From NCBI GenBank assembly GCA_964482515.1, contig CAYZXT010000034.1, positions 1-28,865 of the forward strand: a DNA stretch of 28,865 nucleotides, written 5' to 3'. The position numbers and the translations under genes are program-made. This document shows positions 13,676-21,485 of this stretch, one piece after another. Each line of letters opens with the position of its first letter. The first letter of the stretch is position 1. Source of the DNA: CAYZXT01 sp964482515 (lineage in GTDB: Bacteria > Elusimicrobiota > Elusimicrobia > FEN-1173). The notes beneath the pieces are model-generated. The model was not told the DNA's origin. It made no database searches and worked only from the letters and a program-made list of their open reading frames with translations.

Positions 13676-15649
13676 ATGTATTCCCGCTTAAAACAGTGGC
13701 TCTTTGGTAAACCCAAGGACTTCCTGGATCCGCAAGTCTTCCACAACATCTCATTGATCGCCTTTTTCGCCTGGGTCGGCCTGGGCGCGGACGGGCTGTC
13801 CTCCTCCTGCTACGGCCCGGAAGAAGCCTTCCTCAGCCTGGGCCATTATACCCACCTGGCCATCTTCCTCGCCATCGCCGTGGCCGCCACCGTTTTCCTC
13901 CTCTCCGCCAGCTATTCCCAGATCATCGAACTCTTCCCCACCGGCGGCGGCGGATACCTTGTGGCCTCCAAGCTGATCGGCCCCATGCCGGGCCTGGTTT
14001 CCGGCTGCGCGCTCCTTGTCGACTATGTCTTGACGGTGGCGATCTCCATCGCCTCCAGCGCGGACGCCATTTTCAGTTTCCTGCCCCCGGAGTTTATCGC
14101 GTTCAAATTCAGCGCCGCCATTTTATTCCTGATCGTCCTCATCGCCCTGAACCTGCGGGGCGTCAAAGAGTCCATACTCGTCCTCACGCCCATTTTCATT
14201 ATCTTCCTGGTCACCCACGTGTTCATCATCCTCTACGGGATTTTTTCCCACGGAGCGCACCTACCGTCCCTCGTCACGGACACGGTGGTCGAAACGCGGA
14301 CGGGGATCTCGGAGATCGGCTTCTTCGCCATGGGACTGATCTTCCTTCGGGCATTCTCCCTGGGCGGCGGAACCTTCACCGGCATTGAAGCCGTGTCCAA
14401 CGGCCTCCAGATCCTGAGGGAACCGCGCGTGGCCACGGGAAAACGGACCATGTTCTACATGGCCCTCTCCCTGGCATTCACGGCCGGCGGCATCCTGATC
14501 AACTACGTCCTGAACGACGTCCAGCTGAGCCCGGGCCAAACCCTCAACGCCTCCCTCATCCATTCGCTGACCGATTCCTGGGGGGTTTTCGGGCGCACGT
14601 TCCTGCTGGTGACGCTCCTATCGGAAGGCGCCTTGCTGCTGGTGGCGGCCCAGGCCGGCTTTTTGGCGGGCCCCCGCGTGATGTCGAACATGGCCATCGA
14701 CCACTGGCTGCCGGGCCGCTTCCGCAACCTGAGCGACCGGCTGGTTATCAAGGACGGCGTCCTCGTCATCGGCGTGGCGGCCATCGCGGTGCTGTTCTAC
14801 ACCCACGCCTCCGTGCGCATCCTGATCGTCATGTACAGCATCAACGTGTTCCTGACCTTCACCCTTTCCCAGCTGGGCGTCGTTCTCCATTGGATCAGGA
14901 ACCGGGACGTCGAAAAATGGAAGCGGAAGTTCGCCGTCATGCTCACCGCCCTGGTGGTGACGATGCTGATTTTGATCTCCACCACGATCATCAAGTTCGG
15001 CGAAGGCGGCTGGGTCACGCTGGTCATCACGGGAATGCTGGTGCTGCTTTGCATCCTGATCAAGAAACACTACACCGACACCTTCAAGGCCCTCAAGCAT
15101 CTGGATGAAATCCTCACCCAGCTCCCCCTCCCGGACATGGAAAAGCCCCCGCAGAAACAGCCCGCGGAACCCACGGCCGTCCTCATGGTGAACGGCTACA
15201 ACGGCCTGGGCATCCATTCGTTCCTGGCGATCCACCGGTTCTTCCCGGGCCACTTCAAGAATTTCGTCTTCATTTCCATCGGCGTCATCGACAGCGACCG
15301 GTTCAAGGGCCTCGCCGAGATCGAGAACCTGAAATCCTCCATCCAGAAGGAACTGGGCAAATACGTCGAACTGGCGAACCGCATGGGCTTCTACGCGGAA
15401 TCGCGCTACATCCTCGAGACGGACGTAGTGGACGGCCTGGAGCAACTTTGCGAGAAGGTGGCCAAGGAATGGAACAAAAAAGTCTATTTCACCGGACAGC
15501 TGGCCTTCGAGGGCGAAAATTTCTGGACACGAGTACTGCACAACCAGACTTCCTTCGCCCTGCAGCGCAAACTGCTTTTTAACGGCCTTGAGACGGTCAT
15601 CCTCCCCATCCGCGTGCGTCTGCGGCGCAAAAAAGCCGTCGTCGTCTGA
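13676..15649 (+). CDS. KimA/YdaO-type APC-family potassium (or amino-acid) transporter
   Basis: A 657-residue membrane protein with about 12 hydrophobic helices over residues 20-470 and a soluble C-terminal domain of about 180 residues. Its layout and several signatures match KimA (YdaO) of Bacillus: N-terminal MYSRLKQWLFGKP, SSSCYGPEE, FPTGGGGYLV, LLVDYVLTVAISI, LNLRGVKES, TGIEAVSNG and the C-terminal LHNQTSF. KimA imports K+ with protons and is controlled by c-di-AMP. Related APC proteins carry amino acids, so the substrate is not certain. The start is ATG 13676, with GGAGGG about 13 bases upstream (rather far). The leader holds a promoter and a terminator hairpin. A sigma-70 promoter for amt begins right after the stop. 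Confidence 0.82.
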   Translation: MYSRLKQWLFGKPKDFLDPQVFHNISLIAFFAWVGLGADGLSSSCYGPEEAFLSLGHYTHLAIFLAIAVAATVFLLSASYSQIIELFPTGGGGYLVASKLIGPMPGLVSGCALLVDYVLTVAISIASSADAIFSFLPPEFIAFKFSAAILFLIVLIALNLRGVKESILVLTPIFIIFLVTHVFIILYGIFSHGAHLPSLVTDTVVETRTGISEIGFFAMGLIFLRAFSLGGGTFTGIEAVSNGLQILREPRVATGKRTMFYMALSLAFTAGGILINYVLNDVQLSPGQTLNASLIHSLTDSWGVFGRTFLLVTLLSEGALLLVAAQAGFLAGPRVMSNMAIDHWLPGRFRNLSDRLVIKDGVLVIGVAAIAVLFYTHASVRILIVMYSINVFLTFTLSQLGVVLHWIRNRDVEKWKRKFAVMLTALVVTMLILISTTIIKFGEGGWVTLVITGMLVLLCILIKKHYTDTFKALKHLDEILTQLPLPDMEKPPQKQPAEPTAVLMVNGYNGLGIHSFLAIHRFFPGHFKNFVFISIGVIDSDRFKGLAEIENLKSSIQKELGKYVELANRMGFYAESRYILETDVVDGLEQLCEKVAKEWNKKVYFTGQLAFEGENFWTRVLHNQTSFALQRKLLFNGLETVILPIRVRLRRKKAVVV

Positions 15650-15678
15650 TTGACAAACCCCGCCGTCCTTGTTATATT
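15650..15678 (+). promoter_or_regulatory. Strong sigma-70 promoter of the amt-glnB operon
   Basis: TTGACA (15650-15655) and TATATT (15673-15678) are separated by exactly 17 bases. The match is 6/6 and 5/6. I looked for the GG-N10-GC pattern of a sigma-54 promoter, common for amt genes, and did not find one. The leader down to the ATG is about 210 bases. Confidence 0.8.
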
Positions 15679-15681
15679 TTG

Positions 15682-15880
15682 CTCGGCACATCGACGTGCC
15701 GAGAGTTGCTTTTCAGGGAAGAAAAGCGAGGATCACGCCTCCTTCCCGTTTCACAATCTCACAACAACGATTAATTAGTTACCGTCGGACAAAGACGTCC
15801 CTCCGTTGATCGAATCCATTGCCGGGACATTGCCGTTCCGTCATTCGCGATCATATCTCGCCCATCATACTCTGTGATCC
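15682..15880 (+). promoter_or_regulatory. Structured 5' leader of amt
   Basis: Two perfect hairpins lie directly after the promoter: CTCGGCAC/GTGCCGAG (15682-15689 with 15696-15703) and GCTTTTC/GAAAAGC (15708-15714 with 15721-15727). The loop side GGGAAG (15716-15721) is complementary to CTTCCC at about 15742-15747, allowing a pseudoknot or a switch. GAGG/CCTC just downstream offers a further competing stem. I do not recognise a known riboswitch class. Confidence 0.45.
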
Positions 15881-15892
15881 TAGGGGGTCATT

Positions 15893-17281
15893 ATGAAAGC
15901 CAAACGGGGATACTTCTCTGTCCTCTTCATTGCACTGTCCTGTCTTTTGCCCTTCGCCGGGGCGTTCACGTCGGTTCACGCGGAAGAAATTCCCGCCGTT
16001 TCCGCCGCCGCCGAACTCCCGGCCGTAACACCTGCCGCAGCACCCGCCGCTGTTGATTCGGGCGATACCGCCTGGATCTTGATTTCCGCCTCGATGGTCC
16101 TGCTCATGACGCCGGCCCTGGCGTTCTTCTACGGCGGCCTGGTCCGCAAGAAGAACATCCTGTCAGTGCTCATGCAATGTTTCATGCTCATGTGCCTGAT
16201 CACGATCCAGTGGGTCCTGTTCGGCTACAGCCTGTCCTTCGGCCCGGACATCAAGGGCCTGATCGGCGGCCTTCAGTGGATGGGGCTCCGCGGCGTGGGC
16301 CTGGATCCCAATCCGGACTACGCGGCCACCATCCCGCACCAGCTGTTCATGATCTACCAATGCATGTTCGCCATCATCACCCCGGGACTCATCCTGGGCG
16401 CCTTCGCGGAACGGATGAAGTTCTCCACCTTCTGCGTCTTCTCGCTCCTCTGGGCGACCCTCGTCTACAACCCCGTGGCCCATTGGGTCTGGGGCGTGGG
16501 CGGTTTCCTGAGGATGAGCGGCGCGCTTGATTTCGCCGGCGGCACCGTGGTCCATATCAACGCGGGCATCGCGGCCCTGGCCTGCGCCCTTTTCCTGGGG
16601 CGCCGCAAAGGGTTCCCGGAGAAAATGTCGCCCCCCCACAACCTGCCTTTCGCCGTGCTGGGCGCGGGCGTGCTGTGGTTCGGCTGGTTCGGCTTCAACG
16701 CGGGGAGCGCCCTGGGGTCCGGCAGCCGGGCGGCAAACGCCTTCGTGGTGACGCACGTCGCCGCGGCCGCGGCGGGGCTCGCCTGGGCCTTGCTCGACTG
16801 GGTGTTCAACGACCATCCCACCATGCTGGGGATGATCACGGGCGCCGTGGGCGGCCTGGTGGCCATCACCCCGGCGGCCGGGTTCGTGACCCCGCTGGGC
16901 GCCATCGGCATCGGCGTCGGGTGTTCGATCATCTGTTATATCTCCGTCACCTTCGTCAAAGTGAAGCTGGGGTACGACGACGCGCTGGACGCCTTCGGCG
17001 TGCACGGCGTGGGCGGCATCTGGGGCGCCCTGGCCACGGGCCTCTGGGCGACCAAAGCCGTGAACGCGGCCGGCAGCGACGGGCTCTTCTACGGCAACCC
17101 GGCCCTGCTGTGGATACAGGCGAAAGCCGTGCTGATAACGATCGTTTATTCGTTCGTGGTCACCTTCGTCCTCCTGAAGGTCCTCGATCTCATCATGGGC
17201 CTGCGCGTTTCCGAGCAGGAAGAACGCATCGGCCTGGACCTGACGGAACACCGCGAAGCGGCCTATACGCTGCTCGATTAA
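15893..17281 (+). CDS. amt: Ammonium transporter (Amt/MEP/Rh family)
   Basis: 462 residues. A signal peptide (about 1-30, ending near VHAEE) and an Ala/Pro-rich linker lead into 11 membrane helices starting with the family's WILISASMVLLMTPALAFFYGG. Both pore histidines are present (GGTVVHINAG and DAFGVHGVGG), as are the YNPVAHWVW and GFNAGS signatures. It conducts ammonium or ammonia across the inner membrane, and PII blocks it when nitrogen is plentiful. The start is ATG 15893 with AGGGGG just upstream. The PII gene follows after 13 bases, the classic amtB-glnK pair. An ammonium-sensor variant is unlikely because no extra C-terminal signalling domain is present. Confidence 0.96.
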   Translation: MKAKRGYFSVLFIALSCLLPFAGAFTSVHAEEIPAVSAAAELPAVTPAAAPAAVDSGDTAWILISASMVLLMTPALAFFYGGLVRKKNILSVLMQCFMLMCLITIQWVLFGYSLSFGPDIKGLIGGLQWMGLRGVGLDPNPDYAATIPHQLFMIYQCMFAIITPGLILGAFAERMKFSTFCVFSLLWATLVYNPVAHWVWGVGGFLRMSGALDFAGGTVVHINAGIAALACALFLGRRKGFPEKMSPPHNLPFAVLGAGVLWFGWFGFNAGSALGSGSRAANAFVVTHVAAAAAGLAWALLDWVFNDHPTMLGMITGAVGGLVAITPAAGFVTPLGAIGIGVGCSIICYISVTFVKVKLGYDDALDAFGVHGVGGIWGALATGLWATKAVNAAGSDGLFYGNPALLWIQAKAVLITIVYSFVVTFVLLKVLDLIMGLRVSEQEERIGLDLTEHREAAYTLLD

Positions 17282-17294
17282 GGAGACACGACCA

Positions 17295-17636
17295 ATGAAA
17301 TATATCATCGCCATCATCCAACCCGACCGTCTGGACGAGGTCATGAACCTGCTGGAAGAAAAACAAATACACCTGGTCATGGTTTCCACCATCATGGGCC
17401 GCGGACGGCAGAAAGGTATTTCCGAAGTCTACCGCAGCCACAAAGAAGCGGGGAGCCTGCTTAAAAAGGTGAAGCTGGAAATCTCGGTGAACGACGAGTT
17501 CGTCCAACCCGCCATCGACGCCATCGTCAAAGGCGGACGCACCGGAAACATCGGCGACGGGAAGATATTCGTCCTGGAAATGAAGGATTGCATCCGAATC
17601 CGGACCGGAGAAACCGGCAAAGAAGCCATCGGATAA
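17295..17636 (+). CDS. glnB: Nitrogen regulatory protein PII (GlnB/GlnK family)
   Basis: 113 residues, the standard PII length. It has an N-terminal strand (MKYIIAIIQP), GRGRQKGISEVYR leading into the T-loop, KVKLEISV, and the B-loop/C-terminal block TGNIGDGKIFVLEMKDCIRIRTGE that binds ATP/ADP and 2-oxoglutarate. It should bind the adjacent Amt and set ammonium uptake by energy and nitrogen status. Tyr46 is kept, but the T-loop position equal to Tyr51, which is uridylylated in enterobacteria, is Glu in the segment RSHKEAGS, so control by GlnD-type uridylylation is unlikely. It lies 13 bases after amt and is co-transcribed with it. glnK would be an equally fair name. Confidence 0.95.
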   Translation: MKYIIAIIQPDRLDEVMNLLEEKQIHLVMVSTIMGRGRQKGISEVYRSHKEAGSLLKKVKLEISVNDEFVQPAIDAIVKGGRTGNIGDGKIFVLEMKDCIRIRTGETGKEAIG

Positions 17637-17647
17637 GAGAAGAGACC

Positions 17648-17767
17648 TCGCCGGACGGGAGACGCATTTTGTTCGGGGACACTCGCTCCCCCGCTCCTTC
17701 CTCGGAGATCATTTCCCCCAACGGTCTCCGAGGCCCCGTCCTAAACGGTTCCCGTCCGGCGAATTTT
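17648..17767 (+). other. Branched inverted-repeat structure (possible RNA element or complex terminator) after the PII gene
   Basis: A perfect 13-base inverted repeat, TCGCCGGACGGGA at 17648-17660 and TCCCGTCCGGCGA at 17750-17762, encloses three smaller perfect hairpins: CGGGG/CCCCG (17674-17678 with 17689-17693), CCTCGGAGA/TCTCCGAGG (17700-17708 with 17725-17733) and CCGT/ACGG (17736-17739 with 17745-17748). As RNA it would fold into a multi-branched junction on a long closing stem. TTTTT follows at 17764-17768, so it may end the amt-PII transcript, but it is far more elaborate than a normal terminator. No reading frame of note crosses it. Confidence 0.55.
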
Positions 17768-17802
17768 TAGTTAATGGATAAGTTTTTGTGTTGATTTTTT
17801 TG

Positions 17803-17832
17803 TTGACAGCGCGGAAACCTAATTGATAGTAT
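17803..17832 (+). promoter_or_regulatory. Promoter upstream of the porin leader terminator
   Basis: A perfect TTGACA (17803-17808) is followed after 18 bases by TAGTAT (17827-17832), in an AT-rich setting with T-runs just upstream. Transcription would start near 17839 and meet a terminator about 50 bases later, giving either a small RNA of about 80 bases or an attenuated porin transcript. Confidence 0.55.
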
Positions 17833-17875
17833 GCTTCCCAAGCACGACGCGGTGCGAGTCATCAACCATTTCGCG

Positions 17876-17918
17876 GGACAACGGTGTCCTCCTCAGAGCA
17901 TGAGGGGGATTTTTTTTG
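17876..17918 (+). terminator. Leader terminator with competing hairpin
   Basis: The terminator stem CCTCCTCA/TGAGGGGG (17888-17895 with 17901-17908, one G-T pair) has a 5-base loop and is followed by a run of T. A hairpin GGACA-ACGG-TGTCC (17876-17889) overlaps its left arm by two bases, so the two could compete. The left arm resembles the terminator before the KimA-like gene. Confidence 0.7.
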
Positions 17919-18110
17919 TTCCGGCAAAGAATGTCTTTACGAATGGGGGATGTGCGCTTTACACTGGTCACGCAGTTTGTTTCAATATGAACGGACAAAG
18001 TCATTCATCATTTCATCGCGGTGGACGGCTTCGGTGCATAATCTGTAAACGGATCTCTTTAAAAGGGGGACCCGAAAGTGAGACTATCACTCCAAAGGAG
18101 GATTCACCTG

Positions 18111-19265
18111 ATGATGTTAAAGAAAAGCATTCTGAGAGTTCTTGGAGCAACGGTTCTGCCCCTGCTGTTCGTGGGCATGGCCGCTGCTGAGGCTCCGACG
18201 TTCAGCGGTTTCGTTGACTTCGGTTATAATTACAACTTCAACGGCATGCGCACCAACACCCTGCGCGGCTTCGACGCCACGGCCAACAGCCTGACGCTCC
18301 AGGCAGCCAAATTGGCGGCCTCCGGCAAGACCGGCGAAGTGTCCTATCAGATCGATCTGTTGATGGGATCGGATGCAAGCCTGACCAAATCCGCCGGATG
18401 GAACACCGGCGTGGGTGGCAACCAGGTTGACCTCGAGCAGGCGTTCGTCAGCGTCCCCTGCCCGTTGACCCACGGTACGGTCACCTTCGGTAAGTTCGTG
18501 ACGCCTTTCGGCGCCGAAGTGATCGAAGCGAAGGACAACTTCAACACCTCCCGCGGCCTTCTGTTCAACTACGCCATTCCCTTCACCCATACGGGTATCA
18601 AGTACAGCAAGAGCTTCGGTGAAAGCCTTTCTCTCACCGGCGGCTTGGTGAACGGCTGGGACAACATGACCGACAACAACAAGGGCAAGACCTTCATCGC
18701 CCAGGCCGGTTATACCCCTAACAAACTGTGGTCCGCCCTCATCGGCGGCGCCTACGGCCCCGAACAGGCCTCCCAGGTATCGACGACCGCCAACAGCGTT
18801 GATACGAACGGTGATGGCGTTAATGACGCGTTCCCCGTGACGACCGTCGGCCCTTCCACGGAGAAAAACTCCCGCTCCCTGGTTGATGCCATCTTCAAGA
18901 TCGTGCCTTCGGACAAACTGACCTTCGTCGCTAACTACGACTGGGGCGTGGAAGAAGGCATCGCGCCGACCGGCACCGACTCCACCCAGAACTGGAGCGG
19001 CATCGGCCTTCATGCGAAGTATATGTTGAATGACACGTGGGCCGTCGCAGGCCGCTATGAGAACCTCGGCGACGAAGGTTCCCGCACCGGCGCGCGCCAG
19101 TCACTCAACTCCATCACCGCGACCTTAGAGCACGTCATGAACGGCGTTATTTCCCGTTTGGAGTTCCGCAACGATAGCTCCAACAAAAAGCCGTTCGTAG
19201 ATGATAAGGGCGTGGCGGACGACACCCAAAACACAGTCTCATACCAGGTGATCTTCCCCTTCTAA
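18111..19265 (+). CDS. Outer-membrane beta-barrel porin-like protein
   Basis: 384 residues from ATG 18111, preceded by AAAGGAGG (18094-18101) at a 9-base spacing. A GTG start at 18078 would place this ribosome binding site inside the gene, so it was not chosen. The signal peptide (LKKSILRVLGATVLPLLFV) is cleaved near AAAEA. The mature part is made of alternating beta-strand segments rich in Gly, Asn and aromatics and ends in YQVIFPF, with the terminal Phe typical of outer-membrane barrels. Segments such as VDLEQAFVSVP, VTFGKFVTPFGAEV and SRGLLFNYAIPFTHTGIKYS resemble the BBP2/DUF1597-type putative porin family. The substrate is unknown. Its position behind amt and the PII gene does not prove a nitrogen role. 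Confidence 0.85.
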   Translation: MMLKKSILRVLGATVLPLLFVGMAAAEAPTFSGFVDFGYNYNFNGMRTNTLRGFDATANSLTLQAAKLAASGKTGEVSYQIDLLMGSDASLTKSAGWNTGVGGNQVDLEQAFVSVPCPLTHGTVTFGKFVTPFGAEVIEAKDNFNTSRGLLFNYAIPFTHTGIKYSKSFGESLSLTGGLVNGWDNMTDNNKGKTFIAQAGYTPNKLWSALIGGAYGPEQASQVSTTANSVDTNGDGVNDAFPVTTVGPSTEKNSRSLVDAIFKIVPSDKLTFVANYDWGVEEGIAPTGTDSTQNWSGIGLHAKYMLNDTWAVAGRYENLGDEGSRTGARQSLNSITATLEHVMNGVISRLEFRNDSSNKKPFVDDKGVADDTQNTVSYQVIFPF

Positions 19266-19281
19266 CCCTCTAACCGATCAA

Positions 19282-19327
19282 TCCCCGGGGTGTCCCCCTA
19301 GGACCCATCCCCAGCCCCGGGGACTTT
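19282..19327 (+). terminator. First terminator hairpin after the porin gene
   Basis: TCCCCGGGG (19282-19290) pairs perfectly with CCCCGGGGA (19315-19323), followed by CTTTTAG. The T-run is short, so this hairpin may be leaky or may simply protect the 3' end. Confidence 0.55.
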
Positions 19328-19331
19328 TAGT

Positions 19332-19366
19332 AAAAAAGGCAGGCCACAACGTGGCTTGCCTTTTTT
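19332..19366. terminator. Bidirectional intrinsic terminator between porin and rsmA
   Basis: AAAAAAGGCAGGCCAC and GTGGCTTGCCTTTTTT form a 16-base stem with one G-T pair and a 3-base loop. A-run and T-run on the two sides allow it to stop transcription from both strands. It sits between the converging porin and rsmA genes. Confidence 0.88.
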
Positions 19367-19414
19367 ATCGTGTGCGCGGAGTTCGGACCCACCGGACCGA
19401 ACGAGCACACACGT

Positions 19415-19433
19415 CCTCGCGTTTTTAGCGAGG
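19415..19433. repeat. Short hairpin downstream of rsmA
   Basis: CCTCGC (19415-19420) and GCGAGG (19428-19433) form a perfect 6-base stem with the loop GTTTTTA. No T-run follows on the rsmA side, so it may be only an mRNA 3'-end structure. Confidence 0.35.
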
Positions 19434-19470
19434 ATCATAAACCGTAACTTGAGGGAATAGTGGAAGGGCT

Positions 19471-20229
19471 TTACAAAACTTCCGCGAGGGTATTGAACTC
19501 TTCGAGGGACAGCGTTTGCGGGCGCCGCTGCGGATCGATGCCGCGCGCCGTCAGCTTGGCGACGACGTCGGCTTTTTCGAGGGCGAGGCCGTGGGAGAGG
19601 TTGTTCAGAAGCATCTTGCGCCTCTGGGAGAAGGCGGCGCGGGCGATTTCAAAAAAACGTTTCTCGTTGCGGATGAGGGACGAGGAAAGAGGCGTCAGTC
19701 GCAACACCGTGGACGTCACCTGCGGCGGCGGCTTGAAGGCCCCGGGCGCGACGTCGAAAAGGTTTTCCACCGACGCCTTGCCTTGCACCGCCAGGGAAAG
19801 CAGGCCGTAGTCCGCGGTGTCCGGTGGGGCCACCATACGGTCCGCCACTTCTTTCTGGACCATGATGACGGCGTGGCTCCACGCGTTCCAATCCAAAAAC
19901 TTCCGCACGATGGCGTTTCCCGCCGAATAGGGCAGGTTGCCGATAATGGCGCAGGAGCGCGGCGGCCAGCCGGGCAGGGGCCAATCCAGGAAATCGGCAT
20001 TCACGATCTGAAAACCCTTCGCGACCCATCGACGTCCGAGGGTTTCGGCCAGCTGTCGGTCCAACTCCACAAGGACGATCTCCGGCGCACGCCCGAACAG
20101 GTGCTGCGTGAGGGCGCCCCGCCCCGGACCGATCTCCAGAATGCGGGGAAATTTCCCGGGCAAGCTGTCGACGATCTCCCGGGCGACGGAATCATCGTTT
20201 AAGAAATTCTGCCCCCATTGCTGCCTCAC
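19471..20229 (-). CDS. rsmA: 16S rRNA (adenine1518/1519-N6)-dimethyltransferase RsmA/KsgA
   Basis: 252 residues. An S-adenosylmethionine-dependent Rossmann methyltransferase that dimethylates two adjacent adenines in helix 45 of 16S rRNA during small-subunit maturation. It shows the KsgA N-terminal QNFL motif, motif I EIGPGRGALT (about 32-41), an acidic E/D residue after motif II, catalytic motif IV NLPYS (about 98-102), and the C-terminal FSQRRKMLLNNL block specific to this family. The start is GTG 20229, whose last bases overlap the cinA stop (GTGA), indicating translational coupling. It is the last gene of the minus-strand block and ends before the shared terminator. It is slightly short compared with the usual 260-275 residues. 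Confidence 0.95.
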   Translation of the reverse strand: MRQQWGQNFLNDDSVAREIVDSLPGKFPRILEIGPGRGALTQHLFGRAPEIVLVELDRQLAETLGRRWVAKGFQIVNADFLDWPLPGWPPRSCAIIGNLPYSAGNAIVRKFLDWNAWSHAVIMVQKEVADRMVAPPDTADYGLLSLAVQGKASVENLFDVAPGAFKPPPQVTSTVLRLTPLSSSLIRNEKRFFEIARAAFSQRRKMLLNNLSHGLALEKADVVAKLTARGIDPQRRPQTLSLEEFNTLAEVL

Positions 20230-21485
20230 AGGGCCAGCAACGCTTTGCGCAGCATATCCAGCGCCGTCAGGGCCGCCCGCTCACGGACCAATTCCCGTTC
20301 GCCGGAAAAACGGTTCTCCTGGCAAATGGTCCCGCCGGGGCCCGCCAGCGCGACGAAGACCAGCCCCACCGGTTTTTCCGCCGTCCCGCCGTCGGGGCCG
20401 GCAATCCCCGTGACCGCCAATGCGAAATCCGCGCCCGTCTTCTGCCGGCACCCCTCGGCCATTTCCAGCGCGCATATCTGCGACACCGCGCCGAACTTTT
20501 TCAGCGTTCCCGGATTGACGCCCAGCCATTTCACCTTGGCGGCGTTGGAGTAGGTGATGAACCCTTGCAGAAAGTATTTCGAGCTGCCCGGCACGCCCGT
20601 GATCTTTTGCGACAGCAGGCCGCCGGTGCAGGACTCCGCCGCGGCCAGGGTCTTGTTTTTCCCCGCGAGCATGCGGCCGGCCACTTCCCCCAGCGTTTCC
20701 TGTCCGTAACCGTAAATGTCCTTGCCGAATTGCGCCTGAACGCGGGCGTCGATGCGCTCCAGGCGGCGAGACACCTCTACCTGGGTCGGAGCGGAGACCG
20801 TGACCTTGATGTCGATGATCAGCTTCTGCGCCAAAATCCCCCAAACGACCTCCACGGCGCCGCGGCTTTTCTCGGCTTTAATCAGGGGCCGCAGGCGTTC
20901 GTCGACGCGGGACTCGGCGATGCTGAAAAGCCGGTAAATGACCGTGCGCCGCGCCCCGGATGGATGGGCCGCGCGCAGGGCGGGCAGGACGTCGCGTTCC
21001 ATCATCGGAAACAATTCGCGGCCGGGACCGGGCAGGATGACGAGGATTTTCTTTCCGGGATGAAAGATTTGTCCGGGCGCGGTGCCGAACCTGTTGGCCA
21101 GGACGCGCGCGCCCTTGAGCGCATAAGCCTGCCGTCGGTTCGCCGCCGGCATCTTCCAACCCCTCCGGCGAAACTTCTCTTCGATGTCCTTCGCGACGGC
21201 CGGCAAATAGACGAGCGGCCGGTTTAAAACCTTCGACCAGACGTCCCGCGTGATATCGTCGAAGGTCGGCCCCAGCCCGCCGGCGCACAGGACGACGTCG
21301 CTGCGCCGCCACGCCTCCGAAAACGCGGAATGCATTTCCTTCCGGTCGTCGGCCACGGTCGTTTCCCGCGACAAGGCCAGGCCGATGTTTTCCAGCATCG
21401 GCGCGAGGCCTCCGCCGTGGGTGTTGACCTTCCCCATGAGGAGCTCGCTGCCGACGCAGATGAGTTCGACGCGGGGTTGCTTAAT
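20226..21485 (-). CDS. cinA: CinA: competence/damage-inducible protein (nicotinamide-nucleotide amidase family)
   Basis: About 419 residues. The N-terminal MoaB/MogA-like (COG1058) domain shows RVELICVGSELLMGKVNTH, CAGGLGPTFDDITRD and ILPGPGRELFPM. The C-terminal PncC domain shows AAAESCTGGLLSQKIT and FALAVTGIAGPDGG, which in other bacteria deamidates nicotinamide mononucleotide in NAD recycling. The first ATG in frame (21437) falls inside the conserved VGSELLMGK segment and would remove a core strand. No ATG, GTG or TTG occurs between that segment and the DUF3467 gene, so I place the start at ATT 21485, overlapping the preceding stop, with low certainty. It overlaps rsmA by 4 bases. Confidence 0.88.
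   Translation of the reverse strand: MKQPRVELICVGSELLMGKVNTHGGGLAPMLENIGLALSRETTVADDRKEMHSAFSEAWRRSDVVLCAGGLGPTFDDITRDVWSKVLNRPLVYLPAVAKDIEEKFRRRGWKMPAANRRQAYALKGARVLANRFGTAPGQIFHPGKKILVILPGPGRELFPMMERDVLPALRAAHPSGARRTVIYRLFSIAESRVDERLRPLIKAEKSRGAVEVVWGILAQKLIIDIKVTVSAPTQVEVSRRLERIDARVQAQFGKDIYGYGQETLGEVAGRMLAGKNKTLAAAESCTGGLLSQKITGVPGSSKYFLQGFITYSNAAKVKWLGVNPGTLKKFGAVSQICALEMAEGCRQKTGADFALAVTGIAGPDGGTAEKPVGLVFVALAGPGGTICQENRFSGERELVRERAALTALDMLRKALLAL

Larger units (their letters stand above)
17764..18110 (+). other. Leader region of the porin gene
   Basis: This non-coding stretch of about 350 bases holds a promoter (17803-17832), a hairpin cassette ending in an intrinsic terminator (17876-17918), a possible second promoter (TTTACA 17958-17963, 17-base spacer, TTCAAT 17981-17986) and the AAAGGAGG ribosome binding site of the porin gene. 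A 119-codon frame across it has no family resemblance and is not called. Confidence 0.5.

Noticed and set aside
14618..15691. 357-codon minus-strand frame
   Set aside because: It is antisense to the KimA-like transporter and carries no motif.
15681..15710. Sigma-54 promoter for amt
   Set aside because: GGCAC and GTGCC strings are present, but the GG-N10-GC spacing fails; they form a hairpin stem instead.
16163..17395. 410-codon minus-strand frame
   Set aside because: It is antisense to amt and the PII gene, with low-complexity His/Gly/Arg/Asp content.
17831..18190. 119-codon plus-strand frame in the porin leader
   Set aside because: It crosses a terminator hairpin and the porin start and resembles no protein family.
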